From positions 1-48,904 of the forward strand of contig DVLJ01000120.1 in the NCBI GenBank assembly GCA_018715565.1: 48,904 nucleotides of DNA. The letters run 5' to 3'. Position 1 is the first letter of the stretch, and every line of letters starts with the position of its first letter. The DNA is from Candidatus Ventrimonas merdavium (GTDB lineage Bacteria; Bacillota; Clostridia; Lachnospirales; Lachnospiraceae). Shown piece by piece: positions 32,777-40,579 of the stretch. The notes beneath the pieces were generated by a model that saw nothing but the letters and a program-made list of their open reading frames with translations, made no database searches and was not told where the DNA came from. The position numbers were made by a program, and so were the translations under genes.

Positions 32777-34645
32777 ATGAGAAAATCTAGTAAAAAGATG
32801 CTTTCCGTACTGATGGCAGCCGCTATGGTGATGTCCCTGGCGGGATGCGGGAGCAAAGAGGCTGACACCACCACCGCGGCGACGGAGGCGGCAACAGAAG
32901 CAGCTACGGAAGCAAGCACTGAGGCTCCGGCAGAGACCGAGAGCGAGGCGGCGGAAGCGGCAGAGATGCAGGCAGACATCGTAGTCATCGGCGCAGGCGG
33001 CGCAGGTATGACCGCAGCGATCCAGGCAGTACAGGACGGCGCGACCGATGTAGTGATCCTGGAGAAGATGCCGGTGACCGGCGGCAACACGATCCGGGCG
33101 ACCGGCGGCCTGAACGCGGCAGAGACCAAGTATCAGGAAGCGGACGGGATCGAGGATTCTGTGGACCTGTATATCCAGGATACCATGGAAGGCGGCTATA
33201 ATGTCAACGATGAGGACCTGGTACGGGTGATGGCGGAGAATTCCGCGGCAGCCGTAGACTGGGTGAATGAGATCGGCGGCGACTTAAGCAACGTAGGTAT
33301 GGCAGGCGGCGCAAGCGTAAAGCGGATCCATCGTCCCGCGGACGCTTCTGCAGTAGGCCCCATGTTAGTGAATACCCTGAACGCAAAGGTAGCAGAGCTG
33401 GGCATCCCGGTCCTGTTAGAGACCACCGCAAAAGAGATCCGCGCAGATGAGAACGGCGCAGTGACCGCAGTAGTTGCCGAGGACAAGGACGGTAACGAGA
33501 TGGTGATCTCCTGTACCGCAGTGGTACTGGCTACCGGCGGCTTCGGTGCGAATGCGGACATGGTAGTAGAGTATAAGCCGGAGCTGGCGGGCTTTGGCAC
33601 CACCAACCATGCAGGCGCCACCGGCGACGGCATCACCATGGCTCTTGACCTGGGCGCGGCTCTGGTGGATATGGAGCAGATCCAGACCCATCCGACGGTA
33701 AACCCGGATACCCAGACCATGTACACCGAGGGTGTGCGCGGCGACGGCGCGATCCTGGTGAACAAAGAGGGCAAGCGTTTTGTGAATGAGCTGGAGACCC
33801 GCGACGTGGTATCCGCAGCGATCCTGGAGCAGACCGACGGCGTTTGCTATCTGGTATTTGATCAGGAAGTAAGAGACAACGTGGCAGCGATCGAAAGCTA
33901 CATCAACGCCGGCATCGTGACCGAGGCGGCGACTCCCGAGGAGCTGGGCGAGGCCATCGGCATCGACGGCGAGGCCCTGGCTGAGACCATGGCAAACTAT
34001 GCGGCATATCAGGCAGCCGGCAATGACGAGGAGTTCGGACGGGCAAGCATGGAGGTTCCGTTAAACCAGCCCAGCTACTACGCGGCGCTGTGCTCCCCGG
34101 CGATCCACCACACCATGGGCGGCGTGAAGATCAACACCGACTGTGAAGTGCTGAAGGAAGACGGAAGCGCGATCGCAGGCCTGTTCGCAGCTGGCGAGAT
34201 CACCGGCGGCGTACACGGAGCCAACCGTCTGGGCGGCAACGCGGTAACCGATATCGTTGTATTTGGTAAGATCGCAGGCAGCGGCGCAGAGGCTTATGTA
34301 ATGGCAAACGGCGGCAACACCGAGGCGGAGATCACCGCACCGGAGGCTGAGGAAGCAGCGGCTCCGGAGGTACAGGGTAACTACAAGGACGGCGTATACG
34401 AGGGAACCGGCAAGGGCAACAACGGTGACATCACCGTAGAAGTGACCGTAGAAGGCGGCAATATCGTATCCATCGTGCTGAAGGATCATGCAGAGACCCC
34501 TGGCCTTTACGAGGCAGCAGAGAAGAACGTGGTTGCAGACATCATCCGCACCCAGAGCAGTCAGGTAGACGCAGTGTCCGGCGCCACCAATACCAGCAAC
34601 GGTATCATGGAGGCCGTAGAGGCAGCACTGGCTGACGCGAAGTAA
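32777..34645 (+). CDS. Extracytoplasmic flavoprotein reductase, fumarate reductase-like, with FMN-binding domain (lipoprotein)
   Basis: 622 residues. Lipobox LAGC near residue 23, a Thr/Glu/Ala-repeat linker, then FAD_binding_2 (DIVVIGAGGAGMTAAIQA, GNTIRATGGLNA, AIHHTMGGVKINTD, GGVHGANRLGGNAVTDIVVFG), and a C-terminal FMN_bind domain with AVSGATNTSNGIMEAV, the ApbE flavinylation motif. The family reduces an unsaturated acid outside the membrane as a terminal electron acceptor. The residues around FGRASMEVPLNQPSYYA lack the LPR-type arginine used as proton donor by fumarate reductases, so another substrate is likely. It has its own promoter and terminator. No electron-supply protein is nearby. 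Confidence 0.9.
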   Translation: MRKSSKKMLSVLMAAAMVMSLAGCGSKEADTTTAATEAATEAATEASTEAPAETESEAAEAAEMQADIVVIGAGGAGMTAAIQAVQDGATDVVILEKMPVTGGNTIRATGGLNAAETKYQEADGIEDSVDLYIQDTMEGGYNVNDEDLVRVMAENSAAAVDWVNEIGGDLSNVGMAGGASVKRIHRPADASAVGPMLVNTLNAKVAELGIPVLLETTAKEIRADENGAVTAVVAEDKDGNEMVISCTAVVLATGGFGANADMVVEYKPELAGFGTTNHAGATGDGITMALDLGAALVDMEQIQTHPTVNPDTQTMYTEGVRGDGAILVNKEGKRFVNELETRDVVSAAILEQTDGVCYLVFDQEVRDNVAAIESYINAGIVTEAATPEELGEAIGIDGEALAETMANYAAYQAAGNDEEFGRASMEVPLNQPSYYAALCSPAIHHTMGGVKINTDCEVLKEDGSAIAGLFAAGEITGGVHGANRLGGNAVTDIVVFGKIAGSGAEAYVMANGGNTEAEITAPEAEEAAAPEVQGNYKDGVYEGTGKGNNGDITVEVTVEGGNIVSIVLKDHAETPGLYEAAEKNVVADIIRTQSSQVDAVSGATNTSNGIMEAVEAALADAK

Positions 34646-34683
34646 GACCGGAAAAGAGAAGAAACAGCGAGACGCAAAGAACA

Positions 34684-34722
34684 GGCGGCCGCAGGAGGGA
34701 AAAACTCCTGCGGCCGCCTTTC
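34684..34722 (+). terminator. Terminator after the flavoprotein gene
   Basis: GGCGGCCGCAGGAG (34684-34697), loop GGAAAAA, CTCCTGCGGCCGCC (34705-34718), then TTTCT. The stem is nearly the same as the one at 39782. Confidence 0.88.
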
Positions 34723-34842
34723 TGATATTATTCTGTCAATCTTTAAGAAAGTTACGGAAGTTTTAGTATAGATACACAAACTGTACGATCCATACGGCCT
34801 CTTTTATAATCAAAATATCAAAAATATCAGGAGGGGCAGCAG

Positions 34843-36018
34843 ATGAACTATAACGAGATGAGTTTACGGTTACACGAGGAGCACGGGGGCAAGCTGGAGG
34901 TGGTTTCCAAAGTGCCGGTAAAATGCCGGGATGATCTGAGTACAGCGTATACGCCTGGGGTGGCGGAGCCGTGCAGAAAGATCAGCGCGAAAAAGAGCGA
35001 CGTTTACAAGTACACTGCCAAGAAAAACCTGGTGGCGGTGGTCACAGACGGAACGGCTGTGCTGGGGCTGGGGGACATCGGCCCGGAGGCGGCCATGCCG
35101 GTGATGGAGGGCAAGGCCATCCTGTTCAAGGAGTTTGCAGGCGTGGACGCCTTTCCCATCTGCCTGGACACCAAGGACACAGAGGAGATCATTGAGACCG
35201 TAAAGCGGGTCGCCCCAGGCTTCGGCGGCATCAATCTGGAGGATATCTCGGCGCCCAGATGCTTTGAGATCGAGAGACGGCTGAAGGAGGAGCTGGATAT
35301 CCCGGTATTCCACGATGACCAGCACGGAACGGCGATCGTGGTGGCGGCAGGTCTGATCAACGCGCTGAAGCTGGTGGGAAAGACCATGGAGGAGGTCCGT
35401 ATCGTGATCAACGGAGCCGGCTCGGCAGGCATCTCGATCGCCAAGCTGCTCCTGGAGTTCGGCGCCGGCAATGTGGTGCTGGTGGACCGCCAGGGCGCGG
35501 TATCCAAGGATGAGGAATGGCTGAACAGCGCCCAGAGAGCCATGGCGGAGGTGACTAACCCTCAGAACGAGCGGGGCCCGCTGGCGGAGATCATCAAAGG
35601 AAAAGACGTGTTCATCGGAGTGTCTGCGCCGAACGTGGTGACGGCGGAGATGGTCTCCACGATGGAGCGTGACGCCATCGTATTTGCCATGGCCAATCCG
35701 GTGCCGGAGATCATGCCGGAGGAAGCGAAAAAGGGCGGCGCGCGCGTGGTGGCCACGGGAAGGAGCGATTATCCCAACCAGATCAATAACGTATTGGTGT
35801 TCCCGGGGATCTTCCGCGGGGCGCTGGACGCGCTGGCGACCGATATCACCGAGGAGATGAAGCTGGCGGCGGCGAAGGCGATCGCAGGCATTGTGAAGGA
35901 TGAGGAGCTGAAGGAGGACTATATCATCCCGGGAGCATTTCATCCCGAGGTCGCCAAAGTGGTGGCGGAGCAGGTTGCCCGGGTGGCAAAGGAGCTGCAC
36001 ATCACAAAGGAAGTGTAG
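34843..36018 (+). CDS. NAD(P)-dependent malic enzyme
   Basis: 391 residues. SKVPVKCRDDLSTAYTPGVAEP carries the catalytic Tyr region, AVVTDGTAVLGLGDIGPEAAMPVMEGKA is the malic signature, then FHDDQHGTAIVVAAGLINAL (metal-binding Asp residues), NGAGSAGISIAKLLLEFG (NAD-binding) and SAPNVVTAEMVSTM. It decarboxylates malate to pyruvate with reduction of NAD(P). It is the short bacterial form without a phosphotransacetylase tail. AGGAGGGG precedes the ATG. A TATAAT box at 34805-34810 has only a poor -35, consistent with activator control. The 2HCT transporter gene follows. Confidence 0.95.
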   Translation: MNYNEMSLRLHEEHGGKLEVVSKVPVKCRDDLSTAYTPGVAEPCRKISAKKSDVYKYTAKKNLVAVVTDGTAVLGLGDIGPEAAMPVMEGKAILFKEFAGVDAFPICLDTKDTEEIIETVKRVAPGFGGINLEDISAPRCFEIERRLKEELDIPVFHDDQHGTAIVVAAGLINALKLVGKTMEEVRIVINGAGSAGISIAKLLLEFGAGNVVLVDRQGAVSKDEEWLNSAQRAMAEVTNPQNERGPLAEIIKGKDVFIGVSAPNVVTAEMVSTMERDAIVFAMANPVPEIMPEEAKKGGARVVATGRSDYPNQINNVLVFPGIFRGALDALATDITEEMKLAAAKAIAGIVKDEELKEDYIIPGAFHPEVAKVVAEQVARVAKELHITKEV

Positions 36019-36072
36019 GGCTTACAGAGGACGCATCGATAGGAACACACAGGAAAGAGAAGGAGAATGACA

Positions 36073-37350
36073 ATGGGGGAATTAAAAAAGTTTGAGATCA
36101 TGGGGATCTCCCTGCCCGTATATCTGGGGATCACTGCGCTGGTGACGCTGGTCATGATGATGGGCTGGATGCCCAGCGGGATGCTCGGGGCATTTGTGGT
36201 GATGATGGTGTTTGGCGGGCTGTTTAATACGATCGGCAATCATACGCCGATCGTAAAGACCTACTTGGGAGGCGGCGCCATCGTGTGCATCTTCGCTTCC
36301 GCAGCGCTGGTGACCTTCGGCGTGATCCCGGAGGCTGTGATCCAGAATGTGGATGAATTTATGAACACCACAGGATTTTTGAACTTCTATATCGCGGCGC
36401 TGATCACCGGCAGCATCCTGGGGATGAACCGGACGCTGCTTCTGCGGGCGGCCGTCCGCTTCCTGCCAGTGGCTCTGTGCGCCATGACGTTCGCCATTTT
36501 GGCCGTGGGCATCGTGGGGATGGTGATGGGATATGGGTTCTCTGACGCGATCATGTATGTGGCGATCCCGATGATGGGCGGCGGCATGGGAGCCGGTGTG
36601 GTACCCCTTTCCGGCATGTATGCCGAGGCGCTGGGACAGGATTCCTCCGTGATCATTTCCAGGATGATCCCGGCCTCCACCCTGGGCAATGTATGCGCCA
36701 TCGTAGGCGCCGGCCTTCTGGCGAAGCTTGGCGAGGTAAAACCGAACCTGTCCGGGGAAGGGAAGCTGATGAGGAAAGACACGGGGGATATGAAGGACAG
36801 CGTCATGCTGCCGACCAGCGTGCAGATGATGGGGATCGGCATGATCCTGGCCCTCAGCTTTTACCTGATCGGAACGATCATCAACAAATTTGTGCCCTCG
36901 ATCCATACCTATGCCTGGATGATCATCTCGGTGGCGGTCTCCAAAGCCCTGGGCATCATCCCCGGCAAGTTTGAGCAGGCGGCGAAGCAGTGGAGCAGCT
37001 TTGTGATGGGGAACTGGACCCAGGCCCTTTTGGTTGGCATCGGCATCTCCATGATCGATTTAAACGCGGTGGCGTCGGCATTTTCCCTGACCTACATGAT
37101 CCTGGTGCTGGTAGTCGTGGGCGGCGTGGCCCTGGGCGCGGGGATCGGCGGCTACCTGGTCGGGTTCTATCCGATCGAGTCCTCCATCACAGCCGGTCTG
37201 TGTACGACGAATATGGGCGGGACCGGCGATATCGCGGTGCTGTCCGCATCTAAGAGAATGGAGCTTCTGCCCTTTGCGCAGATCTCGACCCGGATCTGCG
37301 GGGCGCTGATCCTGATCGTGGCCAGCGTGCTGGTGAAGGTACTGCTGTAG
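36073..37350 (+). CDS. 2-hydroxycarboxylate transporter family protein (malate/citrate:Na+ type)
   Basis: 425 residues from ATG 36073, better spaced from AAGGAG than ATG 36067. About eleven membrane segments, with the two family re-entrant GG loops: IPMMGGGMGAGVVPLSGMYAE and ITAGLCTTNMGGTGDIAVLSA, and ALLVGIGISMIDLNAVASAF. 2HCT members (CitS, MaeN, MleP) move citrate or malate with Na+ or exchange malate for lactate. Adjacency to malic enzyme points to malate. Upstream and downstream genes are co-directional. Confidence 0.93.
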   Translation: MGELKKFEIMGISLPVYLGITALVTLVMMMGWMPSGMLGAFVVMMVFGGLFNTIGNHTPIVKTYLGGGAIVCIFASAALVTFGVIPEAVIQNVDEFMNTTGFLNFYIAALITGSILGMNRTLLLRAAVRFLPVALCAMTFAILAVGIVGMVMGYGFSDAIMYVAIPMMGGGMGAGVVPLSGMYAEALGQDSSVIISRMIPASTLGNVCAIVGAGLLAKLGEVKPNLSGEGKLMRKDTGDMKDSVMLPTSVQMMGIGMILALSFYLIGTIINKFVPSIHTYAWMIISVAVSKALGIIPGKFEQAAKQWSSFVMGNWTQALLVGIGISMIDLNAVASAFSLTYMILVLVVVGGVALGAGIGGYLVGFYPIESSITAGLCTTNMGGTGDIAVLSASKRMELLPFAQISTRICGALILIVASVLVKVLL

Positions 37351-37394
37351 GACGGCGGCTGTGAAACGGCAGAATGTCCCGCCGCAGGATATCA

Positions 37395-37423
37395 TTGCCA
37401 ATCAGACCGGAAATGGTTAGAAT
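37395..37423 (+). promoter_or_regulatory. Promoter of the CitA/CitB-type two-component genes
   Basis: TTGCCA (37395-37400), 17-nt spacer, TAGAAT (37418-37423), 56 bp ahead of the kinase ATG. Confidence 0.6.
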
Positions 37424-37478
37424 AGAGCTGTGGCATGGATGATCCGCAGAGGAACAAGAAGAAGGGAGCGAGGGAAGC

Positions 37479-39107
37479 ATGAAGGAGAAGACGATCGAGC
37501 AGAGATTGTATCATTCCTATACGCTGGGCTGTATCATCGTCATCCTCATCTCCCTGAGCGTGACTCTTTATTACAGCCTGAACTGGCAGAGGCAGAGCCT
37601 GGACGATACCATCACCAGTATGGCCGCCGTGGTAGCGGACATGCCGATGGTGGTATCCGCCCTGGAGGAGGGCGGGGGATCGGAGGAGCTGACCGCCTAT
37701 CTGGATATGATCCTGGACGTGACGGACAGGCTGGATATCGTCACCGTGTGCGACAGAGAGAGCAGGCGGATCTATCACCCGGAGAAGGAGCGGATCGGGG
37801 AGAGGTTCATCGGCGATGATGAAGGACCGATCCTGGAGGGGGAGGCACCTTATATCACGGAAGGGATGGGAACGCTGGGCTATCAGCGCCGCGCGTTCCA
37901 GGCGGTCCGGAATCAGGACGGGACCATCATCGGGTTCGTGATGGCTTCTGTCCTGACGGAGAGCATCCGGCAGATGCGGAACCAGATCCTTCTGATCTAT
38001 GGGATCGTGGGGCTGATGCTCCTGGGGGTGGGAGCCGGGCTGGCCCGCCATAATATGAATTATTTAAAGCGGCTCCTGATGGGATACCAGCCGGAGGAAT
38101 TCATCACCAAATACGTGGAGCGGAGCGAGGTGCTGGACGCCCTGGATGAGGGGATCTTCGCGGTGAACCCGAAGGGGGAAGTGATCCTGATGAACCAGTC
38201 GGCGCGGACGATGCTGGGACTGGAGCGGGGGCGGACCGTGGAAGGCGAGCCGTTAAAGGACCTTTACCCCAAGACGCGGCTTTTGGAGACCATGAGGACC
38301 GGGCAGCCGGAGTACAATGTCAATATGGTCTTAAATGGCAATCACATTGTCAGCAACCGGATCCCGATCTGGGAAAATAACCGGATCGCGGGAGCCATCT
38401 CCATCTTCCGCGACCGGACGGAGGTGCTTAAGATGGCGGAGGAACTGACGGGGGCCAGAGATATGCTGGACACGCTGCGCGCCTTTAACCATGAGTTTAT
38501 GAATAAGCTCCATGTGATCTTAGGATACCTCCAGCTGGGGGAGACGGATACCGCCATGGAGTATATCTCCAATACGACGCTGCTGTCCAGCCAGGCAGTC
38601 AAGGAGGTGTCGGCCCAGATCACCGTGTCCCATCTGTCTGCGCTGATCATCGGGAAGATGATGCGGGCGAACGAGATGGGCATCCATCTGGCGCTGAAAA
38701 ATGGCAGCCATTGTGCCAGGGAGAATCTGATGTTCCCAGTGGACGTCTATGTGACGATCATCGGGAATCTGCTGGAAAATGCCATGGAGGAGCTGAATGC
38801 CCACGATTATCCGGTGAAGGACGTGGAGCTGGGGCTTTACTGTGAATACGACTGCACCGTGATCACCTGCGAGGATACGGGAGGCGGCATCCCGGAGGAG
38901 CTGCGAAAGCAGGTGTTCCTGCGGGGCGTATCCACCAAAGGAAAGGGCCGCGGCACAGGACTCCCCTTGATCAAGGACCTGGCGGACCGGTATCACGGCG
39001 AGATCACCGTGGATACGGAGGCGGGAGAAGGAACCTGCATTACCGTGAGCTTTACGCGTACAGAAGAGGAGGAGACGGATGTATCATGTGATGATTGTGG
39101 AGGATGA
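37479..39107 (+). CDS. Sensor histidine kinase, CitA/DcuS family
   Basis: 542 residues. TM1 about 15-34, a periplasmic PDC/sCache domain (about 40-165) with SMAAVVADMPMV and ESRRIYHPEKERIGERFIG as in CitA/DcuS, TM2 about 172-190, a PAS domain (about 215-320, LDEGIFAVNPKGEVILMN), the H-box NHEFMNKLHVILGYLQLG, and an HATPase (IIGNLLENAMEEL, GGGIPEELRKQVF, GTGLPLIKDLADRYHG). It senses a C4-dicarboxylate or citrate outside the cell; given the neighbours, malate is the best guess. It overlaps its regulator gene by 29 bp. Confidence 0.93.
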   Translation: MKEKTIEQRLYHSYTLGCIIVILISLSVTLYYSLNWQRQSLDDTITSMAAVVADMPMVVSALEEGGGSEELTAYLDMILDVTDRLDIVTVCDRESRRIYHPEKERIGERFIGDDEGPILEGEAPYITEGMGTLGYQRRAFQAVRNQDGTIIGFVMASVLTESIRQMRNQILLIYGIVGLMLLGVGAGLARHNMNYLKRLLMGYQPEEFITKYVERSEVLDALDEGIFAVNPKGEVILMNQSARTMLGLERGRTVEGEPLKDLYPKTRLLETMRTGQPEYNVNMVLNGNHIVSNRIPIWENNRIAGAISIFRDRTEVLKMAEELTGARDMLDTLRAFNHEFMNKLHVILGYLQLGETDTAMEYISNTTLLSSQAVKEVSAQITVSHLSALIIGKMMRANEMGIHLALKNGSHCARENLMFPVDVYVTIIGNLLENAMEELNAHDYPVKDVELGLYCEYDCTVITCEDTGGGIPEELRKQVFLRGVSTKGKGRGTGLPLIKDLADRYHGEITVDTEAGEGTCITVSFTRTEEEETDVSCDDCGG

Positions 39108-39765
39108 TCCGATGGTGGCGGCGATCAACCGGCAGTATGTGGAGATGAATCCCTCCTTCCATGTGAGCGGGAGCTTCCGGAATGGGAGAGACGGGCTGGA
39201 CCACATCCGAAAGAAGCCGGTGGATCTGGTGATCCTGGATTATTACATGCCGCTGATGGACGGGATGGAATTTCTCGAACAGCTGGATCAGCTGGAGAAA
39301 AAGCCGGACGTCATCATGGTGACCGCAGCCAATGAGACAGAGACGGTCAAGGGGCTTTTGGGGGCCGGGGTGATGGATTATCTGGTAAAGCCGTTTGAAT
39401 ATGCGCGGTTTGAGCGGGCGCTGGAGCAGTTTTTAAAAAAGCAGGAGCTGCTCGGCGGCGGGTCCCGCAGCTTAAGCCAGAGTGAGATCGACCGGCTGCT
39501 GCCTGGCAAAGCGGCGGCGGAGGCCGGTCCGGCCAGGATGCAGAAGGGGCTGCAGGAGCATACCTTAGAGACGATCCGTCAGTACATGAAAGAGCATAAG
39601 GACCGGTCCTTTACCAGCGAGGAGATCGCGGAGCAGGTGCATCTGTCCCGGGTGACGATCCGGCGCTATGTCAATTATATGCTGGAGACCCATGAGATCG
39701 TCAGCGGGATCGATTATAAGACCGGCGGGAGACCGTCGATCCAGTACCGGTATGTGGGATTCTGA
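39079..39765 (+). CDS. Response regulator, CitB/DcuR family
   Basis: 228 residues. REC domain with MIVEDDPMVAAINRQYVE, phospho-Asp in LVILDYYMPLMDGMEF, Thr in MVTAANETET and Lys in DYLVKPFEYARF. The C-terminal HTH (SFTSEEIAEQVHLSRVTIRRYVNYM, followed by GGRPSIQYRY) is CitB-like. Partner of the overlapping kinase; likely activates the malic enzyme and 2HCT genes, whose promoter has a poor -35. Confidence 0.93.
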   Translation: MYHVMIVEDDPMVAAINRQYVEMNPSFHVSGSFRNGRDGLDHIRKKPVDLVILDYYMPLMDGMEFLEQLDQLEKKPDVIMVTAANETETVKGLLGAGVMDYLVKPFEYARFERALEQFLKKQELLGGGSRSLSQSEIDRLLPGKAAAEAGPARMQKGLQEHTLETIRQYMKEHKDRSFTSEEIAEQVHLSRVTIRRYVNYMLETHEIVSGIDYKTGGRPSIQYRYVGF

Positions 39766-39781
39766 GACGGTGCCCGATCGG

Positions 39782-39830
39782 GGCGGCCGCAGGAGCAATG
39801 GAAAAACCTCCTGCGGCCACCGCATTTTTT
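39782..39830. terminator. Terminator shared by the CitB-type and OmpR-type regulator genes
   Basis: GGCGGCCGCAGGAG (39782-39795) pairs with CTCCTGCGGCC (39808-39818), then ATTTTTT near 39824-39830. It lies between two convergent genes and repeats the stem seen at 34684. Confidence 0.8.
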
Positions 39831-40539
39831 ACCGCTTTACTTCAAACTTATATCCGATGCCCCACACCGTAGTCAGGGACCAGTTGGCGTGGTCCTTGAT
39901 CTTCTCCCGCAGGCGCTTGATATGCACGTCCACGGTCCGGGTGTCTCCGATGTACTCGTAGCCCCAGATGTGGTCTAAAAGCTGCTCTCTGGTAAATACC
40001 TGGTTGGGAGAGGAGGCCAGGAAATACAAAAGCTCCAGCTCCTTAGGCGGCATCTCCACCGGGCGTCCGCAGTAGGTCACGGAGTAGTTGGTCAGGTTTA
40101 CGACCAGGTCCGGATATTCCACGTATTCTCCCTGCTGGGCGTCCACGGAAATGGTCACCGCCGGGGTGGGCTGATAGCGGCGCAGGACCGCCTTGACCCG
40201 GGCCACCAGCTCCTTGGAGTCGAAGGGCTTGATCATGTAATCGTCGGCGCCCAGCTCTAAGCCCAGGACTTTGTCGAAGATCTCCCCCTTCGCCGAGAGC
40301 ATGATGATGGGCACCTGGGAGGTGGCACGCAGCTCCCGGCAGACCTGATAGCCGTCGATGCCGGGGAGCATCAGATCCAGCAGGATCAGGTTCGGCTTAA
40401 AGACCGGAAACTGCTTTAACGCCTCCTCCCCGTCATAAACGATCTTCGTCTCGTAGCATTCTTTCGTCAGATAGAGCGAGATCAGCTCTGCAATATTCTC
40501 GTCGTCGTCTACAATCAAAATCCGCTGCTTTTCAGCCAT
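39829..40539 (-). CDS. Response regulator, OmpR/PhoB family
   Basis: 236 residues. REC domain: ILIVDDDENIAELISLYL, phospho-Asp in LILLDLMLPGIDGYQV, IIMLSAKGEIFDKVLGLELGADDYMIKPFD. C-terminal winged HTH: PPKELELLYFLASSPNQVFTREQLLDHIWGY, DTRTVDVHIKRLREKI and TVWGIGYKFE. It lies 40 bp downstream of mutS2 on the same strand with its own GAGGGAGGA site. No adjacent kinase; the orphan kinase at 25993 is the only classical partner in the window. Confidence 0.94.
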   Translation of the reverse strand: MAEKQRILIVDDDENIAELISLYLTKECYETKIVYDGEEALKQFPVFKPNLILLDLMLPGIDGYQVCRELRATSQVPIIMLSAKGEIFDKVLGLELGADDYMIKPFDSKELVARVKAVLRRYQPTPAVTISVDAQQGEYVEYPDLVVNLTNYSVTYCGRPVEMPPKELELLYFLASSPNQVFTREQLLDHIWGYEYIGDTRTVDVHIKRLREKIKDHANWSLTTVWGIGYKFEVKR

Positions 40540-40579
40540 GTATGAAATCCTCCCTCTTGGATGTGTGCAAATGATCAGT

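Noticed and set aside
28726-39765. Recently acquired metabolic island
   Set aside because: Base composition and codon style match the flanks and no integrase, att repeats or IS elements are visible, so transfer is not supported here.
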